Source of the DNA: Hypericum androsaemum
Taxonomy: Eukaryota; Streptophyta; Magnoliopsida; Malpighiales; Hypericaceae
Assembly: GCA_963995505.1 (NCBI GenBank)
Contig: OZ023192.1
Coordinates: 13,561,001 to 13,625,000 of the forward strand
Length of the DNA: 64,000 nucleotides
Direction: 5' to 3'
The notes below the pieces were generated by a model that searched no databases, was not told the DNA's origin, and saw only the letters and a program-made list of their open reading frames with translations. Made by a program: the position numbers and the translations under genes. Below are positions 36,181 through 46,396 of the stretch, in pieces; the first letter of the stretch is position 1, and each line of letters begins with the position of its first letter.

Positions 36181-37405
36181 AATGCATATAATTTCGACAT
36201 GTGTAATCGATGAAAACTAAAAACAAATTCGATTAACAAGAGGCTTAATTAAACCTCAACGCATCAAGTACCTGCTCGTGAAAGTTCTTATCCAAAAACT
36301 AACATTCAAAATCAAGACAACATTACTTGACCGATTGTTGTCGGTTGCAACGACGTCGTTGCAGCTTTTGTTGGCTAGTATTCTGTTTGTTATTGCTTCT
36401 TCTTCCTTCTAACTTTTAGCTAAACCATCAAATCTTCTTCTCAGAAAGCTAAAAATACAACACACTAAAATAAAGACCCAGAAGAAACAAGTTAGGGAAG
36501 AGAGGGTGCAACTGGTGGGATGCACTCGTATCTTGTGCTAATCTTGCCGGCAACAGAACTCCGTCCCGATGATGCAGCTGCAGGTGCTCGGAATCGATGA
36601 CGGTTCCTCCCACCTCTGACCATTACCAAACCTAGAATTGGACGGCGTCCTCCCACCACCAAGCCAAGAACCCAGGGAAGAAGAAGGAGCCCGCCATGAA
36701 CTCACCATGAACCCACAAATCGACCCAACAGCTCACTATGAACCTCAGCCTCGTCGCCGTCGCCGTAGTCGCCAGATCCCACCGACCTCGTCCTCTTCGC
36801 CAGAGCCCGTCGTACTCATCATCTTTGCTGAGGTCCGTGACGTCGTCGTCGTCCTCCTTGTCGTACTCGTCCTTGCCGGTTGTCCACCTCGTCCACTCGC
36901 CGCCCTTGCTGTTAGTCGCCGTTGGTATACTCGGTCGTCGCCATCCTCTCTCGAGCAAAATTTTGGGAATTTTTATTTTGAATTTTCTTCCACACTTTCT
37001 CTCTCCATCCCCTAAAAATTTGGTAGAAATGGGTTTCTGATAGGAGTAAAAAGGCAACGTTGCCCCGTTTCCTTGTAGACCATCCGATCAACATGAGTAT
37101 TTACAAAAAATCATCCAACGGTCCAAACAAGTTCCAGGCCCGTACTGGTGCAAAATACAAGTCCAGACCTGAATCCAATTCTGACAAAACTCATATTTCT
37201 TCATATAAAAAACCAAACAAGAGAACAAAAAGAAAATAACTCAGACAAAAAAAAGAGAGAGAACAGAGCCCCTCTCTCCCCACCAAACAACGACCATTTA
37301 ACTTTCCTCAAGCTTCCCTTCCCTCCCGTTTCCCCTTTTCTATGATCTCAAACAATATCAGCATTAAGTTATTAGAGAGAGAGGAGAGAGGAGAGAGGAG
37401 AGAGG
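36181..37405. other. Intergenic with a GC-rich patch
   Basis: 36610-36960 is GC-rich and open on both strands (CGTCGTCGTCC-type low complexity), but no domain is recognisable. A GA-rich run (AGAGAGGAGAGAGG) at 37373-37410 precedes the next relic. Confidence 0.45.
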
Positions 37406-37409
37406 AGAT

Positions 37410-38675
37410 ATGGCATGGAAGAAGTTGGGGTGCAATAAGAAGAAGGGGTCGAGGATATCGCGCATGGTGTCGAATCTCCAGCCGCCGAAAATGGCCGACT
37501 CCTCATTGGTCGTCGCCACCGGCTTCCCTACTTCCCTTGTCGACCTCTGCGTGAAGAACCGGGCCAGGTTGAGAAGACCCAGAAACAAAAACGGGAGCAA
37601 ACCCCGACCAGAGCATGAGGGAAGCCAGGACAGCCTCGTGATCTCCGACCCAGTTGCCCTTTCCTGCTCTACGCACGTGGGTCCCGGTGAAAATGCCGAG
37701 GAAGAGATAAAGGTGGTGTCTTTATCCGAGGAAGAGGTAAAGGTCGAGTCTTTATCCGAGGAGGGGAATGGGCGGAAGGTTGTTGGGTTGTGGGTTTGTT
37801 TAGGGTGGTTTTGGTTTTGGGTTTGAGTTTGAGTTTGAGTGTTGAGAAGATGGTTGTTGGGGTTACCTTGTCTGCTTTTGCTCTTATATTGCATGATTGT
37901 TGTTGGGGGAGGTTGTGGTTGTTGTTTGAGCCTTGTCTTGGGTTGGTTAGGGGGGTTTTGGGTTTGGTTTGGTGGGTTGGGAGGGAGAAAGAGGAAGAAG
38001 AAGAAGGGATGTGGATGTGGTGGTGGTGGTGGGGCTATGTCGTGATGGCGATGGCGATGATGATGGTTTGGTTTCTGATGGGGAGATACAAGTTGTGGAA
38101 TGTGATAAGGAGAAGGAGATGGAGGTGATGGGAGGGGAATTGGAATTGGAGTCGGTCGGGTGGGAAGAGAGGGTTGTGGAGTGTGAGAAAGAGCGGAGCA
38201 AGGGTGGGGGAAGATCAGGAGGAAGATTGTGAAAAACCTGGTGCCACAGAAGCTCCGTAAAGAAGCGAAGAAGAGTAAGATGAAGAGGAAGGAGAAGGAA
38301 TTGGAGTTGAAGAATGAGGCATTTGATTGTCCAAGCGATAGCAGAGGGAAATTGCAAGTTTCTCAGAATTATGAGGGTGATGGCGATGATGAAGAATCCA
38401 GTATATACGGAAGCACTTCCGAGGATGGCCATGGAATTGGTTGATGTGGTTTCACCCAGGAGTTGCAGCCTGATAAGGGAACAATGGCACCAGTCGACGA
38501 GAAGATCATGGTGCCGGTAAATGAGAGCAAGCGGAATTTAAGTTATGGCATTGTCTTGCTTGTTCTTGTCGGGCTTCTAGGAGGTCGAATTGCTGCATTT
38601 CTGCTTACTGTTGGCTTGTGTCTTGTTCTGAAATTGGTTAAGAGATGGAGGAGACCATTGTTGCTTGATCATTAA
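37410..38675 (+). pseudogene. Frameshifted relic of an ERT2-like (ethylene-responsive nuclear protein) gene
   Basis: The start MAWKKLGCNKKKGSRIS and the block VATGFPTSLVDLCVKNRARL resemble a plant family annotated as ethylene-responsive nuclear proteins, and the end NLSYGIVLLVLVGLLGGRIA plus a hydrophobic tail fits its C-terminal membrane segment. Between them coding potential moves through all three frames: frame of 37410 to about 37800, another frame with VVGVTLSAFALIL (about 37850-37960), a third with an acidic stretch (37990-38220), then back to the first from 38229. A TGA at 38442 interrupts that last part. Either a decayed intronless gene or indels in GT/GA-rich sequence. Confidence 0.55.
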
Positions 38676-39181
38676 GGAAGTGACTTTCTAGTTACTTAAA
38701 TTATAGGGTCTTAGAGCTGGTCTGTTTTCCTTCTTGTTCTCTGTTGTTTCTATGCATAGAAACGTTCATGGTTCTTTGTGGCTATTGTTAGCCCCTTTCT
38801 TTACCAACTAATGTATCCGATCCCGCTGAAGCTCGACTACGTCGCGGTTGGCCTCCCTTCGAACAGAGCTAGTTAGAGCTGCTCTGCATAATCTTTATCA
38901 CAATCAGGAGCTTGCCTTGCTTCTTGGATCAGCATCCTTTGCAATTTGCATTGTGCAAACTACAAAGGGCAGCAAAGAAAGTTGGACAAAGCATAGAACA
39001 ATAAAAAGGTTCAGATCTCTAGTGGTTTTTAATCTTTTTCTTCATGCTCGAGTTTCTTGTTTCTACATAGCTGCAAGTATGTTATCAAAATTTCCTCTTC
39101 TAAAAAGAAGTTGATCGCCAATTTCTACGACATCCAATGAACCTATAGTGGATAACCATCTTGTTTGATCGAATTATCACC
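38676..39181. other. 3' flank of the ERT2-like relic
   Basis: The frame at 38848-39114 has no recognisable content. Nothing else seen. Confidence 0.4.
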
Positions 39182-39598
39182 ATGGTTAAAAAAAACCCGA
39201 CCTGTAGGTCGATCTGGGATTTCACCCGTCTTTCAGGTCTACCGGTCCGACCAATCGGAGCGTCATTCGAATCAGATATTTTTAAATTAAAAAAATATTA
39301 ATTATTATATTTAGTATTAAAATAGCAAATAGTTATTAATATTATTTAGTTTTATTGCAAAATTTTAATATAAATGCATTAAAATCATAATTTAAATATG
39401 TGATCACTTTTAAATTTAAAAAATATATATTTAAAATATTTTGGCTTGCCGGCCGTCCAACTGCTCAAAACGATCGTTCCGACCAGAAGAAATCATTGAT
39501 CAATGCTGTTGACCACCGATGGAACTAGAGGCCGAGTTTATGGTGGCACCTGCAGACGTTTAACTCTGATTTCATATCGTATTTTTTAAAATCATGAT
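39182..39598. mobile_element. MITE-like element of the TTTTAAAA-end family
   Basis: Starts CATGGTTAAAAAAAACCCGACC and ends GTATTTTTTAAAATCATG, about 0.42 kb, with CCGACC/GGTC-rich ends and an AT-rich middle. Same design as the elements at 31.0-32.5 kb. Confidence 0.5.
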
Positions 39599-40552
39599 TT
39601 TATCATTGGAAGCTTCCCAAGTTGAGCTTGTTATTTTATGTCCATGCAACAGTCACGATGTTTCACCTAAGATAAAACCCGAGGTGGCTTTTAATTTTCT
39701 GCTTTTCCATTGTTTCTCAAACTGGTTAGACAATTTCCTCTGACTACAACGTTTCACTATACACAATTTTTTGAGATGCAAATTGGAGAAAATGTTTATC
39801 TAATGAGCTGCTTCTTCTATTTAGGGAAACATGCATGCGTCTCCCCCAGATTCCTTTGCACGGATTCACTTCACCTGCTCACAATAGTCTTTTTCTTCTT
39901 TCCAAAACATTGAATTCTCTATCCATTTGGTGGAATCCAATGTTTTTTTTCTTCTCAAAGTGCTACCAATGGCTCATGTGAGTGTCGCTAGGTGATTATT
40001 GATGTCTATTTTTTTTTTGCGGCATTCCACCAAAAGTAATGGTCTTTGGACCCAAAAGAACAAGGAGCTCAATAGCACAACTCACATCAAGTTAACTTTT
40101 AATTATGAGTTATTCTTCTAATAGTATTATTTTTGAATTCAATATATCTTTAAGAAAATTTAACTTTTTTAATATTTGAATCAACTTCCATCAATGATAG
40201 TCATCCATTTAACCAAAAAATATTTAGATCAACCGATAAAAAAATTATTTTAATTTAATCAACAGGTCTCGGTTCAACTCGTTGAAAAAACATAAGTGTT
40301 AAATAGAAAGTTTGGCAACTTTCAAAAATTTTACCATACATAAATTTAGATTAATCGAGGGAGTCTTTAGATAACCACATAGTTTCAAACAAAAAAATAG
40401 CCGCCCCTTAAGACACGACACGTTTGTACAAATTAATTACCAAAACTAACACGAAGGCTTTCATTTTCGTGACTGTCTGACTCTGATTGTACCTTGTTGG
40501 CTTGGAAATTAATGCAGCTTCAACTCCTCTATCTCTATCCCTAAAAAAAAAA
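39599..40552. other. AT-rich left flank of the large MULE
   Basis: No gene seen up to the TIR. Confidence 0.45.
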
Positions 40553-40845
40553 GGGTTTTTTTTCTTTATGGTGTTACTATTCACCTTTTTTTGTGAAAAA
40601 AGCGTCCGAAATGAAAGTATTGCGGGGACGGTGTCCACGTGGCACGGACGCCGGAAAAAGTCGGATCTTGGACCAAGATCCGACTTTTTTTGTCGGATGA
40701 CCAAGATCCGACTTTTTTAGTCGGATCTTGGTCGATAGGCCATATCCGAAATCTGAAAAGGAGATTTCGGATATGACCAAGATCCGACATTTTTTGTCGA
40801 ATTTATCATATTGGTCCAAGATCCGACTTTTTTGGTCGGATCTTG
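40553..40845 (+). repeat. Left TIR of the large MULE
   Basis: Contains GTGTCCACGTGGCACGGACG and about eight copies, in alternating orientation, of GTCGGATCTTGG. A separate palindrome of CATATCCGAAATC..GATTTCGGATATG sits at 40740-40776. Confidence 0.92.
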
Positions 40846-40859
40846 GTCGTCATATCGCC

Positions 40860-40866
40860 TATATAA
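40860..40866 (+). promoter_or_regulatory. TATA box for the MURA transcript
   Basis: TATATAA just inside the left TIR. It is followed by a probable non-coding first exon ending CCAG|GTAAAT near 40945 and a long 5' intron up to TTGTAG before the start codon region near 41501. Confidence 0.45.
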
Positions 40867-40972
40867 TGGATACCTCGCAGAAGCCTTTTGTCATCCATAC
40901 GAAGACGTCCTGCGTACCACCATAGAAGACCCTGCCCAAAACCAGGTAAATTAATTTACTTTAATATTTTGG

Positions 40973-41205
40973 TATATATGTAGAGTTTGTTCATTAATTA
41001 AAAATAATTAGTATATTTTAGCTGTGAAATTATTAATTGTTTCTATTTTTTGAGTGTGATATCTGATTGTTTAAAATTTTGTGGGTGTATATATGTAGAG
41101 TTTGTTCATTAATTAAAAATAATTAGTATATATTAGCTTTTGAAATTATTAATTCCTTATATTTTTTGAGTGTGATATCTGATTGTTTAAAATTTTGTGG
41201 GTGTG
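40973..41205 (+). repeat. 115-bp tandem duplication in the MURA 5' intron
   Basis: Two adjacent copies beginning TATATATGTAGAGTTTGTTC, at 40973 and 41088, with a few differences. Confidence 0.9.
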
Positions 41206-41509
41206 CGAATTTTATAAACTGACCAACCCCAATGGCCAGACCGGTTTAATGAGTCGGACCGGTCGGGTCGGTCGGACCGGTCGGACCGGTCAGATTGTGA
41301 ATTTTTTCTTGGTAAATTCCGGATGGTCGAGTACAAAAAGTGACCACCCTGCCAGTCCGATTAAATTTCATCTGGTTCTTAAGGTGGTCTCGGACCAAAA
41401 AATTGATGGAGAAGAATGTATGTTTATATGATATTTTCGTTAATATAAATTATGTTTTGTGTTGCTAATATAGAATTGCATACTGTTTTCTTTTGTTGTA
41501 GTATTCATA

Positions 41510-44185
41510 ATGGCTAACCGGGTTATAAGAATAAAGTTGAAATACGATGGAGTAATTTTCAACAACAATGAAACCGGTTTTGATTACCAAGGTGGTAGGA
41601 AAGAGAAGTTGAAGTTTCATGCAGCATTTGTTAGATACAATATCTTGCGGAAAAAAGTTAACGAAAAGATCCCAATAGGTCCAAATGAAGAATTTGGGCC
41701 ATTGATATTTAGATGTCCATTTGGAAGAGGACAATTTGGTCCAATGTTTATTAACGACGATGAAGATGTTAGGATAATGCTGGAGACCATGATTAACTTC
41801 TTTGGACCAATGGTGAAGGAGATTAAGCTTACAATCATTGTGGAAAAGAGGGTTAATAATTACAACCCGTTTGTCGTTGAAGCTGGTACGTCAACGGGGA
41901 TGGATGTTGCTCATGAACCAATATTTGATTGGTTTGAAAATGATTCTAGAGAGACGGGTCCATATGCCACATACAATTTTGATCATGAAGACGAAGCAGA
42001 AGAAGTAGAAGACGAAGACGAAGCAGAAGAAGACGAAAATGAAGCAGAAGAAGACGAAGATGAAGAAGAAGTAGTAGAAGAAGAGGAACAACAATACCGA
42101 GAACAACAATACGGTGAACTCGCTCTAACTGATCCCGGTGAACAATCATCGATGACTGTTTATGGTGAAGAATGGGATTGCGACCGAGCAATAGATGGAA
42201 GTTGTTCTGGTTTGTTGAAAGAGGGTACGATTTGGAAGAGCAAATTTGATGCAAAGAGGGAGATCGAGGCGTTCGTAATGAACGATGGGCGTGAGTTTGT
42301 CCGAAAAGAAACAAGGCCAGAAACTTTTTCTGTGAAGTGTAAAAAATGGGAGACTGATGATTGCAAATGGGAGATCCGTGTCTCACAGGAAAGAAGGGGC
42401 ACACTTTTCAGTCCATGGAAAATCGTGAAACACACCTACCCACATACCTGTGGTCGCCTACGAAAGTCGCAGGATCATAAACAACTCACTTCTGCTTTCA
42501 TTGCACAAATTATTAAGAAACGAGTAGAGGAGCAACCAGAAATTCGTGTGGCCACTTTAAGGTCAGAGATCCACGACCATATGAAGTTTAGACCCTCGTA
42601 TACGAAGACTTGGTGGGCAAAAGAGAAGGCGTTTCAAGATTTATGGGGGGATTGGCAAGAATCTTACAATCGCCTTCCGCAATGGTTTGCAGCATGCAAG
42701 GCAAATAATCCTGGAACTGTTGTTGAATGGGAATATTATGACACCCTCCCTGGTTACGTGGAAGCACTAATTCCTGGAACAAAGATCTTTAAGCGAGTTT
42801 TTTGGAGCTTCAAGCCTTGCATTGAAGCTTTCAAACATTGCATGCCTGTCTTGGAGATTGATGGAACGTTCTTGTATGGAAAATACAAGCATGTCCTCCT
42901 GATCGCCACTGCAATTGATGGTAATAATGCTATAATTCCAATAGCATTTGCTCTGGTAGAGGGTGAGAACACGGATAGTTGGCCGTGGTTCATGAAACAA
43001 GTCCGGAAGCACGTCACGCTTGGCCGACATGGAATATGTGTTATTTCTGATCGACATGCTGGCATATTAAAGGCAATGAATACGGAGTATGGTTGGGGAG
43101 AAGACAGTGATACCGCCCATCGATATTGTCTTCGACACGTAGCAAGCAATCTTAACAAACACTTCAAAAACGACGCCATGAGGAATGTCATGAAGATTGT
43201 AGGTGACATGCACAAATGTTTTGTAGTCTAAAACTATTTTACAAGTTGTTACTCCACATTTAATATTTTTACTATGTTGGTTGTAGGAATGCAAGCTCAA
43301 CTGTGGAAGTTGGAAGCTAACATGCGAGAAATATGGAATGTCGACCAGGAGGTCTTCAACTGGATGTATGAACAGGAATTGCCCAAGTGGAGCTTAGCGT
43401 GGGATGGCGGACGCCGATATGGTAACATGACGACGAATTTTGCCGAGTGCGTAAATATGATCTTCAAAAAAGTTCGTCGTTTACCGGTGACGGCCTTGGT
43501 GGCAGAGACATTTAACAAGCTAACCGAATATTTTGAAGAGAGATCAACTAAGTGTATGAAAGACAGCTGTACTGGCAAAATATTGATGTCACAGAGGCTC
43601 CTAAACAGGTTGGAGCGGTGGGAGGGAAAGGCCAATGGACATAGAGTGCGAGTTTCTGACAGTACAGTTGGATCGTACGAAGTTCGCACTGGGTACGATA
43701 TGAGAAGACAAAAGGGGGACAGAAAGCATTCAGTTAATCTTTCCACAGGATTTTGTGGCTGCGGCAAATTCCAGGCTTACCACTATCCGTGCTCACATGT
43801 GATGGCGTGTTGTACTGAACTTGGCATCGATTACAAGATATTTGTGGATAAGTATTATCGCCTGGAAACCACACAAGCTTGCTACCAACTGAAGTTTGTT
43901 CCTCTGGGCAATCCTAAATATTGGCCGTATCCTGAAGATCCTACGGTTGTAAGGCTCATTCCAGATGAAAGATTAGCGAGGGGTAGAGGACAGCCACGGA
44001 AGCGCATACATAATGAAATGGATACAGTGCCTTTCGTCCGCTGTACGCTCTGTAAAACAAGGGGTCACACAAAAACCAATTGTACTAATATAAGAGCAGT
44101 TGCGGCGGCAAGAGCGGCTAAAGCAGCTAAAGCGGCAGCTGTATCCGTAGGGGCAAGTACGAGTAGATGCCGTCGTGGACGTTGA
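41510..44185 (+). CDS. MURA-type transposase of the Mutator superfamily
   Basis: Two exons, 41510-43202 and 43287-44185, joined in phase (GTA-G|GA), give 863 residues, typical for MURA. Order: a PB1-like N-terminus (RIKLKYDGVIFN), an acidic linker of repeated GAA/GAC codons (about 160-205), a MuDR N-terminal DNA-binding region (FVRKETRPETFSVKC..CKWEIR), then the MULE transposase core with catalytic Asp in EIDGTFLYGKYKH (451) and VISDRHAGI (514), and the C-x2-H motif (CLRHV). Exon 2 carries the SWIM zinc finger (CGCGKFQAYHYPCSHV, about 721) and a CCHC knuckle (CTLCKTRGHTKTNC, 817-830), ending in an Ala/Lys-Arg tail. The protein binds TIRs and cuts and pastes the element. No stop or frameshift seen. 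Confidence 0.93.
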
Positions 44186-44363
44186 ATTGTAATTAATTTT
44201 AAACTGAAAGGATTGTACTTTGTAATATTTTGTGAAACTCTATGTGGGTTGTGTTGAGTTTCTTTGTAACAGTCTGAAGTTTAAGTTACTCTATCTTAGC
44301 AGAATAATGACGCATTACACATTTTATGTATATATTTATTGTCATAATTGTTCAGGTGTGCCA

Positions 44364-46098
44364 ATGAGGAGAAGTGGCAAAGAGCCAATCGCACATGATG
44401 ACGAAGAGCCGGAGCATCCTCAAATTGATTGGAATGCTCTATGTGGTTCTAAGTTTGGGTATATTTTCAAACGATTACAGAGGCCATCCAACGATAGATC
44501 AGAAGTCCCTCCTCAGAAACCTACCAAAAGCAACTGTTATTACAAGCTTGTCAAGCGAGATCCAGAACCGTGGAGTAGAGCCATGGACTTTCTGACAGTT
44601 GAAGGTATTCCGTATTTCTATATTGGATCACATAATATTTTTATTAAATTTTAATTTATTTTACAGGGATGATGATAGGAACCTATTTTAAAGGGACAAA
44701 TATTCAGAGCTTCAAAAATACCTATAGTGATACTACAGTTATGTCGGTAAGAAATTTTACATTATCCTTTAATTTGAGTTAGCAACATAGTCAATTTTAT
44801 AACAAGTATTTTGTATTTGCTTGTAGATGGTTGTAGAGGTGACCCATTTTCAGCGTGTCGGAATTGGCGCACTTGCGACATTAAAGGTACAATTAAAAGA
44901 ATTTTATTTATTCTTACATATTTATGTTATGTGAGAAATTTTTTAAACTTTTAATATATTACAGGATTCTACAGGCAGTATTACTGGTACCATAAATGAC
45001 TCTACCGGTCTTGTTGAAGCTGGATGTGTGTTGTATCTTAAAAATGTGAGCATATCCTTTTTTTTTCTCAATAGTCCCAGATAGTTGTTTACTGATTTTC
45101 TGGTTCTTCAACAGGTAAAAGTTGACTCGTCCCCATACCCGAACAACAAATTATTTAGCATTACTGATGAGAACGTGGTCAAAGTGTTCAAGAAAAATGG
45201 AGAATCTGATGAAGATTCCCAAGAACAAACTCGTCCAGCACCATCCTATGATGGTCGTCGTCCTTATCCTCCAGCACCATATCCTGAGGGACGTGGTGCC
45301 GATTTGAAGGCACTATATGGCTCAGAGGCCTTTGAGTGGCTCCAAGAACAAAAGAGGTTAGAGCTGCATAAAAAGGAAGCTGAAGCTAAATGAGCCCTTC
45401 GAAGGAAAGCCATACGAGCTGAAGCAGACCGCAAAGCCAATGACATTTTCAACAATGAACCATGGACAACAGCTATTGAATTTGTTCTATCTCACGGTAT
45501 TACGAAAATACTTATACATACTTGTTACTTACATTTATGGAGTATCTAATTTTTAAATTTTTTAGGTTTGATGTATGGAGCTAACGTTGATGGAGTATCT
45601 ATTGAGGATGTAAAAACAATCTCTGAAAGCATCACAATTCCACAGGTAACATTTGTACATATATGAAAATTTAGCAATTTGCAAGTAATGTTATTGTTAA
45701 CTAAGAGACTTGCAGATGGTTCTGTACGTGAAAAAGAAGAAACATGTATACGGCAATAGTTTCCGAGCAGTTTTTCAGGTATTATAATATAATATATTAT
45801 TTATTTCTTAATCATATTTTTTAATTATCAAAGACTTCATATCTATAAATTTATGAAGGATCCTACTGGCGAAATCACGGGGAGTTTACAAGACATTGAG
45901 AGTACCTACTGTGATGGATGTGTGTTGCTAGTGAAAGATGTAAGCTTATATTATCATTACATCGTCGTCAGTAAATTATTTTAATATAATCATTGACCTA
46001 ATTACGTATTTTTTGAACAGATTTATGTCTCGTATGAAGAAAATCGAATACATTTCAGTGTTGATCACGAGAATGTTAAACGAGTTTTCAAGGAATAG
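44364..46098 (+). pseudogene. MULE-borne gene with two HROB/DUF4539-like OB folds (one in-frame stop)
   Basis: Nine exons with clean GT-AG junctions and continuous phase: 44364-44604, 44667-44746, 44827-44886, 44965-45045, 45115-45496, 45566-45645, 45716-45778, 45859-45939, 46021-46098; 381 codons. The N-terminus is hydrophilic. Exons 2-5 and 6-9 are a repeated unit: LKDSTGSITGTI..EAGCVLYLKN..NVVKVFKK and FQDPTGEITGSL..DGCVLLVKD..NVKRVFKE. The DxTGxIxG-(n)-GCVLxxK-(n)-NVxxVF pattern is that of the OB domain in HROB (C17orf53/DUF4539), which in animals recruits MCM8-MCM9 during homologous recombination. A Pro-rich and charged helical stretch links the halves. TGA at 45391 (codon 247; CGA would restore Arg) cuts the frame in exon 5. 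Role in transposition is unknown. Confidence 0.72.
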
Positions 46099-46396
46099 TG
46101 GCAAATATGTCCCTACCGAGAATTCTGATGAGAATTGTGACAACGTGTTGAGAAACATAAAGACATTTTTTTTATCTGTTATTTCAGATTGTTGTCATCC
46201 TATTTTAGTATTGCACTTCTTAGTTTTGTCATGTCGTATTTCCTTATACCGTACTTTGTTTAATATCTTGACGGCATACTTATCTAGAAAGGTATAACGT
46301 TTGAAAAGTTTCGAGAACTAAAACACAAATCATAAAAAAAGTGAAGTTAATACAGTCATAAAAGCATCCAACGAATGTCTAGTACAGAAGCATAAA

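Noticed and set aside
36632..37057. 141-codon minus-strand frame and 125-codon plus-strand frame
   Set aside because: Both lie in GC-rich CGTCGTC low-complexity sequence, overlap in opposite strands, and show no motif; no splice partner found.
38848..39114. 88-codon plus-strand frame after the ERT2-like relic
   Set aside because: Not continuous with the relic and without recognisable motifs.
40408..40925. Frames in the left TIR resembling those in the right TIR (50107-50593)
   Set aside because: Same reason: translations of TIR palindromes repeated at both ends.
41891..42435. Minus-strand frames opposite the MURA acidic linker
   Set aside because: Created by the repeated GAA/GAC codons of the transposase on the other strand.
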